Below, one piece after another: positions 58,789-64,000 of a DNA stretch of 64,000 nucleotides. The translations under genes and the position numbers were made by a program. The notes under the pieces are model-generated. The model did not search any database. It saw only the letters and a list, made by a program, of their open reading frames with translations, and was not told where the DNA came from. This DNA is from Fibrobacter sp. UWR3. Lineage in GTDB: Bacteria; Fibrobacterota; Fibrobacteria; Fibrobacterales; Fibrobacteraceae. How positions within the stretch are numbered: position 1 is the first letter of the stretch; each line of letters begins with the position of its first letter. Location: positions 1 through 64,000 of the forward strand of contig NZ_FRCW01000014.1 in assembly GCF_900143055.1 (NCBI RefSeq), written 5' to 3'.

Positions 58789-61700
58789 ATGGCCTTGTTA
58801 GACGATATAAATCTGCAGAAAATCAAAAACATTCAAACATACTTGAATGATATCAATCGCCTGTTTTCTGATTATGAACAGGAACGGCACACTACAGAGG
58901 ATTACAATGGCCGTCAAATCCTTGAATTATTGCAGAATGCGGATGATGCTCAATCAAAAGAAGTTCAGATAGAACTGAATACAAATAAGCAGTTGTTGAT
59001 TATATCGAATGTGGGGGAACCTTTCTCAAAAGAAGGCTTTGAATCATTGATGCTCGCGCATAATAGTTCAAAGAGAAATAAAAAAATCTATATCGGAAAC
59101 AAAGGCCTTGGCTTCAGGTCCATTTTGAATTGGGCTGATAAAATAGATGTTGTGTCAAATGGCTGTAGAGTCAGTTTTTCTCCAGAAATTGTAACTGAAT
59201 CTGTTGAAAAAGATTTAGCAGAAAAATATAATGAAATTAAAGAACTTAAGATAAAAAAACAATTTGATCCTTCTGCGTTCACGTACCCTATTTTGGCGCT
59301 ACCTACGATCCAGGAAAATCTGCAATCATCTATTTGGACTACTGAAATTATTATTCAGTATAAACGCAACTATTTAGAAGACATAAAAAAGCAAATTGCG
59401 GCTCTCTCTCCTGAAGTCTTGTTATTTGTTAGAAACATGGAATTGCTAAGGATAGTAGAAGATGAAAATGTCAAAGAATACAGATCGGATATTGAGAAAA
59501 AAGAAGATTTTTGTAATGTATATCTAACCTCAAAAATAAATGATTGTATAGATACAGATTGCTTGTATAGGGTATTTAAGAGATCTGGAAAACTGCCTTT
59601 AGAATATCAAGAAAATAATAAATACAATGATGCGCTTCATTATGAAGTTGCTGTTGCTATAGGAGATAATTTTGAAGTTGAAAAGAATTTTCTGTACAGT
59701 TTTTTCAAAACCGATATTGAAATTCCTCTACCCTGCATAATTCACGGTTCCTTTGATTTAAATTCTTCTAGAAAAATCATCAACAATACAAGTGTTAATG
59801 ATTTTATTCTTAGGAAAGTTGCGCAAGAAATATTATATGTTGCGTTATTTATAAGAAAGGATTCTCCTGAGGCGACATGGAATAGCTTTGAATTATTGCG
59901 CTTGCGTCATTCGCTTCTATTGGATAAATTGGAAGAATTTAAGAGAAATCTCAATAAATACAAATCTGAAGTAAGCGTGCTTCCGTGTGTTGATGAAAAG
60001 TATCGCACATTATCGGATGTCGTTTACTATTCTGATGAGATGAGTTCGCTAGTTGCTAAAGATTATGGTAAATATTTTCCGCATATATTAAAAGTCAAAA
60101 AAATAGGAACACCATGGAAGAATCTTGAATTAAACGCTAACGCAAAATATCCTGAGAAATATTTTTGGCAAACATTTGATTCAATATGTAGGAATGATGA
60201 ATTTACCATTGATGCCCGTACAAATTTGATTGAGCTATTAAGTTCCCTAATTGAAAACAGGCAGTTAACAAATAGGGCGGAGTTCAAAATATCAATATTG
60301 ATTGATGATGAGGGGTGCATTATTGATAAAGATTCTCTGATTTACACGCCTGCTCCGTATAAAATTAATAAGCCCAGCTACATGGATTTTCAGTTTATCG
60401 GTAAGGATTTCTATAAGAAACTTCTACAGGTATTTAAAATTAGCGGAGAACATCAGGATCGACAATTGTGTGCAAAGATTGGTTCCTTCGTTAATCTCAA
60501 ACCGTATGACTTGGCCGAATTGACTCCAACAATAATAAGGACGTGTAATGAGATTTTAAAAAATGCAGAACATCCACTTCTAATCGCAAAGGAAACTATA
60601 GTTGTTCTTTATCATAATCATTTACTTTCAAAAACAATGCAAAGTGGTGCAGAAACTAAATATGAAGGTATTCAGCTAGTAAATAGAAAAAAAGAAATCG
60701 CATCGCCCAAAAATCTATATTTTTCCAAAACATATGAAAATGGTGCACGAACAGAATATGTTTATGGAGATATTATTTCAGATTCAGAATATCTTGTGGA
60801 TAAAGATTTTTGGGATGTGTCGGATGGTGAAGAATTAGAAGAGTTCTTTATACTTTTAGGTATTTCTAAAAGCGTTAAATATGAAAAATATCAATTGTCA
60901 AATGTGGATAGAGGCTATTATATTCCGCTATTAGAAGAGTGTATTGAATATAAGTTGTATAAAAAAAGTGGACATGAGCCTCATAATGAAGTTTTTAGAC
61001 TTGTTGATTTAAAGAAAATAGAACAGCTATCACCGTCCAAAATATTATTGCTACTATTTATTGAATCTGAACTAAGGTCGGAGCTTAATGCTCCTCGTCT
61101 AAAATTTGATAAACCTGGGTATAAAGGGAAATATGATTTTCCCGCAGATTATTCTTTTATTGCTTATCAGTTAAAACCGTTGTTTGAAAAAGTTGTTGCT
61201 AATATTGATGACAAAGATATAGATCGTCTGATAGACGAAAAATCAAAACTCGACTATGATTTTTTGGAGAGAAATGGGATAAAAAAAGAAAGAGCTGATG
61301 AAATTTTACGGCATTTGTACGCAAAAAAGGATTTGGAGGAACTTGATACAGAAACAATCTATTCAATGCTGCTTAAGGTTCCGCAGCTATTTCCAGATGG
61401 CAGAAATGTCCAAAAAGTATATAGTAGAATACTAGATATATTAAAATCTAGAGAGCCTATTAATCTTCCTCAAGGACTCTTTTTGGCATGTTATACAGAC
61501 GATGTATTTGAATATAAATTATGTAGGGAGATATACTACTATGATGATGCTGTTTTGCCCAAGTCAATTTTAAGAGAAATTCCTACCCTGGTAATGCGTC
61601 AACGCGCTGGTTGTGATAATGTTGTTCGAATATTTGGTGTTAGAAAACTCACTGCAGATGCGTTAGAAATAAAAGAAAGTGCTGTTGAGAAAAATAAACT

Positions 61701-63369
61701 ATTATCAGAATCCTTTGATGATTATCTAAATAAGCATAAGAGTTGCATCTTAGCATATAGAATGCTTGGGGTGAATGATTACGAAAAGAAAAAAGAAGAG
61801 GCCAGGCGCCTTGTAAATCTAAAAATACACCTTATATCTACGGGAAATTTCACTTTTAATGAAAAAACTCGTGAATTTGAGGATTATGATTTTATTTCAA
61901 AAGGCGATAATGCGTATATAAAGGTTCCCAATTTAGATTTTAGGACATTGGTTAGCAAGCTTGAATTTTTGGATGCCTGTGCCGAAGTGCTGATGATGCA
62001 ATTCCGTTTAGATGATATAAAGTTAAAGAAAACTTTTAGAGATGTTATTAATAGTGATGCTGAAAATACAGAAAAGGAAATACGTTCTGACTATGGTTCA
62101 GACTATTTAAGAGAATGTAAGGAACTTTTAGGCGTAAACGAAACCCCAGAAATCATTTTTTGGAACAGAATTTTAGACGCAAAGGGATTGCCTTTATTTG
62201 TAGATTCAGAAAAAAAAAGTGTAAAGAGCTATGTTGAAGACGTTCTTTCTATCATTTTGCCGCAAAATTATGATGATGTTGTTTTCTTTGATGTGCAGAA
62301 TGATGCGTTTATTTGTTTATTAAAGGTTGTGAAAGATCAGACGGGAATACTTTTATCTCGCTGTCTGAATAAAGATGGACTTATCCAATATCATAAAAAT
62401 CATGTTAGAAATTCGATATTGGATAATTTGAGTAAATTTACAAGTCTTCTTTGGAAGAAAACAAATGCTCTTCCTAAAGATGAAATACAACCACGAATCA
62501 ATTTTAAGAATAATATTTGGGCTTTTAGAAATTGTGATCAAGAAATAGATTTTAACGATTATTCATTTGAGTTAGATATTGACTATAATTCTATTGTAGT
62601 TGAGTTCGCTAGAAAAAAATTTGAAATAGATCTAGAACAAGAAGATGTTGAACCATATCAGGAAAAATATCAGTATAACCTTCCTGATGGTAATGAGACT
62701 GCTTTGCCGAACGATTTGGCGGGTTTAGTGTATTTTGAGGGTTATGATGCTCAGTTTGATAGTTTTTTTGCTGAATTAACAGAAGAAGCCGAGAATAGTA
62801 GCGAACCGCTGAATGATTATAAATCGTTTAATACAAGTTCTCCCTCTAATATAGATGCAACTGAAGTTAAGATTTTGCCGGCTGAAACAAGAGAGACGTT
62901 TTCAACTGGCGAAGGGAAGAGTTCTCCTAGAATCCCACACAATTCTTCTCCTGCAGCGGAGCGTATAAAGCAGGATCACGGAAAGTTGGCCCAGAAAACT
63001 GTTGTTCAGTGGCTTAAAGAGAATAAACATGCTTATCGAGAAAGAAGTTCAACTTCGCAGTCCGCGGATAAGGATGATGGAGCGCATTATGACATAGACT
63101 ACAAGTTGAATGGTTCTACAGAATGGCGCTTCTTAGAGGTAAAACACGTATCCAATGACACGTTTGATATTTCAGAGGGTGAGATTGAATTTGCTTGTTT
63201 GTCTGAAAATAAGAGAAAATACGACCTTGCATTGGTCAAGGATGGTAAAGTTTATCCGGTAATTGCTCCATTTGCAAACGAAACGAAGAAAAGTTTCGTA
63301 GAAAAGTTCAATGCGAAAATAATGGGATATGCTGTTAAGTTTAAGATGATGACTGATGATGTCAATTAA
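58789..63369 (+). CDS. Giant GHKL (sacsin-like) ATPase with C-terminal DUF3883 nuclease-like domain
   Basis: A 1526-aa, AT-rich gene. The N-terminal GHKL/HSP90-type ATPase (about residues 35-200) has the N-box ELLQNADDAQ (Glu46, Asn50), NVGEPFSKEGFESL as G1-like and GNKGLGFRSI (103-112) as G2. A long helical middle (about 300-1380) has no recognised domain. The end (about 1390-1500) is DUF3883: GKLAQKTVVQWLKEN, then Asp in YDIDYK and LEVKH, a PD-(D/E)XK-like active site. Such proteins (related to plant NO VEIN) are common in restriction and defence loci, where they may couple ATP-driven rearrangement to DNA cleavage; that mechanism is inferred. AAAGG is the ribosome site. No downstream partner is apparent. 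Confidence 0.78.
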   Translation: MALLDDINLQKIKNIQTYLNDINRLFSDYEQERHTTEDYNGRQILELLQNADDAQSKEVQIELNTNKQLLIISNVGEPFSKEGFESLMLAHNSSKRNKKIYIGNKGLGFRSILNWADKIDVVSNGCRVSFSPEIVTESVEKDLAEKYNEIKELKIKKQFDPSAFTYPILALPTIQENLQSSIWTTEIIIQYKRNYLEDIKKQIAALSPEVLLFVRNMELLRIVEDENVKEYRSDIEKKEDFCNVYLTSKINDCIDTDCLYRVFKRSGKLPLEYQENNKYNDALHYEVAVAIGDNFEVEKNFLYSFFKTDIEIPLPCIIHGSFDLNSSRKIINNTSVNDFILRKVAQEILYVALFIRKDSPEATWNSFELLRLRHSLLLDKLEEFKRNLNKYKSEVSVLPCVDEKYRTLSDVVYYSDEMSSLVAKDYGKYFPHILKVKKIGTPWKNLELNANAKYPEKYFWQTFDSICRNDEFTIDARTNLIELLSSLIENRQLTNRAEFKISILIDDEGCIIDKDSLIYTPAPYKINKPSYMDFQFIGKDFYKKLLQVFKISGEHQDRQLCAKIGSFVNLKPYDLAELTPTIIRTCNEILKNAEHPLLIAKETIVVLYHNHLLSKTMQSGAETKYEGIQLVNRKKEIASPKNLYFSKTYENGARTEYVYGDIISDSEYLVDKDFWDVSDGEELEEFFILLGISKSVKYEKYQLSNVDRGYYIPLLEECIEYKLYKKSGHEPHNEVFRLVDLKKIEQLSPSKILLLLFIESELRSELNAPRLKFDKPGYKGKYDFPADYSFIAYQLKPLFEKVVANIDDKDIDRLIDEKSKLDYDFLERNGIKKERADEILRHLYAKKDLEELDTETIYSMLLKVPQLFPDGRNVQKVYSRILDILKSREPINLPQGLFLACYTDDVFEYKLCREIYYYDDAVLPKSILREIPTLVMRQRAGCDNVVRIFGVRKLTADALEIKESAVEKNKLLSESFDDYLNKHKSCILAYRMLGVNDYEKKKEEARRLVNLKIHLISTGNFTFNEKTREFEDYDFISKGDNAYIKVPNLDFRTLVSKLEFLDACAEVLMMQFRLDDIKLKKTFRDVINSDAENTEKEIRSDYGSDYLRECKELLGVNETPEIIFWNRILDAKGLPLFVDSEKKSVKSYVEDVLSIILPQNYDDVVFFDVQNDAFICLLKVVKDQTGILLSRCLNKDGLIQYHKNHVRNSILDNLSKFTSLLWKKTNALPKDEIQPRINFKNNIWAFRNCDQEIDFNDYSFELDIDYNSIVVEFARKKFEIDLEQEDVEPYQEKYQYNLPDGNETALPNDLAGLVYFEGYDAQFDSFFAELTEEAENSSEPLNDYKSFNTSSPSNIDATEVKILPAETRETFSTGEGKSSPRIPHNSSPAAERIKQDHGKLAQKTVVQWLKENKHAYRERSSTSQSADKDDGAHYDIDYKLNGSTEWRFLEVKHVSNDTFDISEGEIEFACLSENKRKYDLALVKDGKVYPVIAPFANETKKSFVEKFNAKIMGYAVKFKMMTDDVN

Positions 63370-63400
63370 CCTTTTTTGTTTGCGTCAACAAAAATGGTGC

Positions 63401-64000
63401 TTATTTTTTCTTCATCCCTTTAATCTTTTCCTTATGCATCGCCTTGAGCCTTGCTCGGTCTGCGTTGAGCGAGGCGATTTCTCGGGCGATAGCTTCGATT
63501 TCAGTCGGGTAAATTTTTGTGGGCAGGGCCTTGTAGTATTTCTTGAAATCCCTGTCGCGGATTGTGCCTTCGGGGATTCTGTCGCCGAGTTTCGCGTTGT
63601 TCCCAAATATCACGAGGTCGATGAACTTGTCCTTGAGTGCCGGGAACATTTCATGTAGGGCCATGATATGCCCGTAATTCTGGTGGTGCGGATTCTTCAT
63701 CGAGTATTTCTTTTTGCCCCAGCCCGCGATTACCGTCCATTGCTTGTCGTAGGCGTTGCCGACAATCAGCCCGATGTATGTCTTCTTTTCTACGACGAGG
63801 ATGCCTTTCTCGGTCACGGCGATAATGTCGATTTGTTGTACGCCGTGGCTCCCTTCCACATAGACATCCCTGAAGACGGTTCCCTTGCTGATGGCGCGGA
63901 TTCTGTTTGCCGTGTGCTTCTCGCCGATGTGCCCGACAATCTGGTTCTGGAAGAACCACATGCAAAAGACGATTGCACCGAGAATGACTATAAACGTTAT
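63401..64000 (-). CDS. NERD (nuclease-related) domain protein, 5' end outside the window
   Basis: The frame stays open from 63401 to the right edge; 13 codons upstream of the first internal ATG at 63961 encode ITFIVILGAIVFC. So the real N-terminus is a membrane segment that begins beyond the window. The visible part (about 200 codons) is a NERD domain: IGEKHTANRIRAI, the catalytic-style HGVQQIDIIAVTEKGILVVEKK (Asp and ExK) and YGHIMALHEMF. A Lys-rich C-terminal tail (KEKIKGMKKK) follows. NERD proteins are membrane-bound or stand-alone PD-(D/E)XK-like nucleases, common in defence loci. Convergent with the giant ATPase (31-nt gap). Confidence 0.82.
   Translation of the reverse strand: MTFIVILGAIVFCMWFFQNQIVGHIGEKHTANRIRAISKGTVFRDVYVEGSHGVQQIDIIAVTEKGILVVEKKTYIGLIVGNAYDKQWTVIAGWGKKKYSMKNPHHQNYGHIMALHEMFPALKDKFIDLVIFGNNAKLGDRIPEGTIRDRDFKKYYKALPTKIYPTEIEAIAREIASLNADRARLKAMHKEKIKGMKKK

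Noticed and set aside
63401-63961. NERD protein as a complete 186-aa gene starting at 63961
   Set aside because: The frame stays open to the window edge and the upstream codons encode a hydrophobic membrane segment, so the true start is outside.
1-64000. CRISPR arrays, tRNA genes and insertion sequences
   Set aside because: I looked for regularly spaced repeats, tRNA-like cloverleaf arms and transposase motifs with terminal inverted repeats and found none I could support.

Overview
The window looks like a chromosomal segment of a Fibrobacter species (Fibrobacterota, fibre-degrading gut bacteria). The evidence is four secreted lipoproteins with the Fibrobacter major paralogous (FISUMP) domain, a very large fibro-slime-domain surface protein, serine-rich linkers after lipoprotein signals, and a GH5 cellulase, a PL9-type pectate lyase and an esterase interspersed with housekeeping genes. 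The assignment is by gene content only.

Layout. 1-442: 3' end of a 5S rRNA gene, its terminator and two copies of a hairpin-bearing repeat. 443-13.4 kb: a small lipoprotein, the fibro-slime protein, an ABC-F ATPase, a membrane protein, an alpha/beta hydrolase, a cupin, a phosphohexomutase (GlmM-like) and a FISUMP lipoprotein almost fused to an AspT/YidE-type transporter, with a LysR regulator divergent from that pair. 14.5-24 kb: a tightly packed recC-recB-recD operon (minus strand). 24.1-43.3 kb: a bile-acid/sodium-symporter-type transporter, two tandem FISUMP lipoproteins, folD, a 77-aa membrane peptide, an FKBP-type isomerase lipoprotein, an N-acetylglutamate synthase, a nitroreductase, a hexapeptide acyltransferase, GH5 cellulase, folE, a lipoprotein esterase, an actinobacterial-type glycogen synthase, a lone HEAGH metalloprotease-like protein, a PL9-type lyase and another FISUMP lipoprotein.

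43.3-64 kb is a dense defence island, much of it visibly AT-rich compared with the left half. It holds a PARG-type macrodomain protein, a YhcG/DUF1016 nuclease, hicA-hicB (hicA is only 58 codons), a small unknown, a nuclease-helicase pair resembling Hachiman (HamA/HamB), a type I restriction-modification operon (hsdM, GIY-YIG gene, hsdS, hsdR), an AbiGi-like protein, a 1526-aa GHKL ATPase with a C-terminal DUF3883 nuclease-like domain, and a NERD-domain protein running off the right edge.

The most noteworthy observations are in this island. hsdS is split in two by a run of nine G (54260-54268). Removing one base restores a continuous 396-aa specificity subunit, which suggests phase variation. 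hsdS also has a perfect 12-bp tandem repeat equivalent to the TAEL spacer repeat of EcoR124I. A GIY-YIG protein with two tandem RAMA/DUF4357-like modules sits translationally locked between hsdM and hsdS. A second run of nine G lies between the AbiGi-like gene and the giant ATPase. Elsewhere, several genes have a -10-like box 6-7 nt before the start codon, suggesting leaderless transcripts. No tRNA gene, CRISPR array or insertion sequence was recognised.
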